Origin: an uncultured Lachnospiraceae bacterium
Lineage (GTDB): Bacteria > Bacillota > Clostridia > Lachnospirales > Lachnospiraceae
Direction of reading: 5' to 3'
NCBI GenBank assembly: GCA_900555195.1
Contig: USKC01000199.1
Location: 1 to 5,998 of the forward strand
Length of the DNA: 5,998 nucleotides
Shown here: one piece after another, positions 5,901-5,998 of the stretch
Position numbering within the stretch: the first letter of the stretch is position 1
Layout: every line of letters starts with the position of its first letter
Program-made: the position numbers and the translations under genes
The notes under the pieces: model-generated
Told to the model about the DNA's origin: nothing
The model's input: only the letters and a program-made list of their open reading frames with translations
The model's database searches: none

Positions 5901-5917
5901 ATTTCTCAAAAAAGTTC

Positions 5918-5946
5918 TTGCCAACAGAAAAAGAATCTGTTATGAT
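5918..5946 (+). promoter_or_regulatory. Sigma-A promoter of the tRNA-Ala gene
   Basis: -35 TTGCCA (5918-5923) and -10 TATGAT (5941-5946) are separated by exactly 17 bases, one mismatch each to consensus. Expected start near 5953, about five bases before the mature tRNA 5' end. The spacer carries AACAGA (5923-5928) and TCTGTT (5936-5941), an inverted repeat overlapping both boxes. Confidence 0.85.
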
Positions 5947-5957
5947 ATTAGCTGCAT

Positions 5958-5998
5958 GGGGCATTAGCGCAGCTGGGAGCGCGCCACGCTGGCAGCGT
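5958..5998 (+). tRNA. tRNA-Ala (anticodon GGC), 3' part cut by window edge
   Basis: Carries alanine to GCC/GCU codons. The first 41 bases fit a tRNA: acceptor strand GGGGCAT (5958-5964), TA at positions 8-9, D stem GCGC (5967-5970) pairing with GCGC (5979-5982) around loop AGCTGGGA, base 26 G, anticodon arm CCACG (5984-5988) and loop CTGGCAG with anticodon GGC at 5991-5993. The next bases, CGT, begin the matching CGTGG. The rest of the anticodon stem, the T arm and the acceptor 3' strand lie beyond the window. It has its own promoter just upstream and may lead a tRNA cluster that cannot be seen. Confidence 0.92.

Larger units (their letters stand above)
5658..5917. other. Gene-free, repeat-rich gap between the lipoprotein gene and the tRNA
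   Basis: About 260 bases with no credible coding sequence. An open minus-strand frame at 5736-5924 begins with TTG, has no ribosome binding site and overlaps the repeats. No standard terminator with a T run is seen after the lipoprotein stop. The gap contains an 18-bp inverted repeat (5689-5758) and a nested set of CCGC and GCGG elements (5764-5900), listed separately. It may encode a structured RNA or be an intergenic repeat. Confidence 0.6.

Noticed and set aside
5736..5924. Minus-strand open frame of 62 codons before the tRNA
   Set aside because: It begins with TTG, has no ribosome binding site, and overlaps the inverted repeat and the nested CCGC/GCGG elements. It is more likely an incidental reading of a repeat.
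1..5998. A novel multi-gene system, mobile element, CRISPR array or defence island
   Set aside because: Every confident gene is a housekeeping or transport gene or a lone small membrane protein. There are no transposase, integrase, nuclease or effector genes, no regularly spaced long repeats and no island boundaries.

Overview
This 6 kb window looks like ordinary chromosome from a Firmicute, most likely Lachnospiraceae or a close clostridial relative. The grounds are moderate GC with AT-rich intergenic promoters, strong GGAGG-type ribosome binding sites, a Clostridia-style PcrA (GDDDQSIYKFRGA motif, C-terminal Tudor-like domain), an RlmD with iron-sulfur cysteines, and a substrate-binding lipoprotein with an LAGC lipobox. 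The genus cannot be fixed from the sequence alone.

Layout. Three genes are read leftward (minus strand), in transcription order: pcrA, a DNA helicase (4374 to 2035); a 100-residue acidic single-pass membrane protein of unknown function (1795 to 1493); and rlmD, a 23S rRNA uracil-C5 methyltransferase (1315 to past the left edge, about 438 codons visible). Each has its own ribosome binding site and is separated by 170-240 bases. The small gene ends in a clear intrinsic terminator, so this is a series of mostly independent units rather than a tight operon. Divergently from pcrA, on the plus strand, lies an SsuA/ThiY-type substrate-binding lipoprotein gene (4626-5657). It is followed by about 260 bases with no credible gene but dense inverted and direct repeats, and then by a well-formed promoter and the first 41 bases of a tRNA-Ala with anticodon GGC, cut by the right edge.

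The genes do not form one pathway: they are DNA repair or replication helicase, rRNA modification, an unknown membrane protein, solute capture and a tRNA. The substrate-binding protein is not followed by permease or ATPase genes, so it is an orphan within the window.

I see no defence system, CRISPR array, phage or transposon gene here, and nothing that amounts to a new multi-gene system. The stretches most worth a second look are non-coding. One is the repeat-rich gap 5689-5900, where four CCGC and four GCGG elements are arranged in nested order next to an 18-bp inverted repeat. Another is the 1879-2012 interval, where a plus-strand promoter-like pair precedes two hairpins and a T run. The small protein with a phenylalanine every fourth residue in an acidic tail is also of interest.
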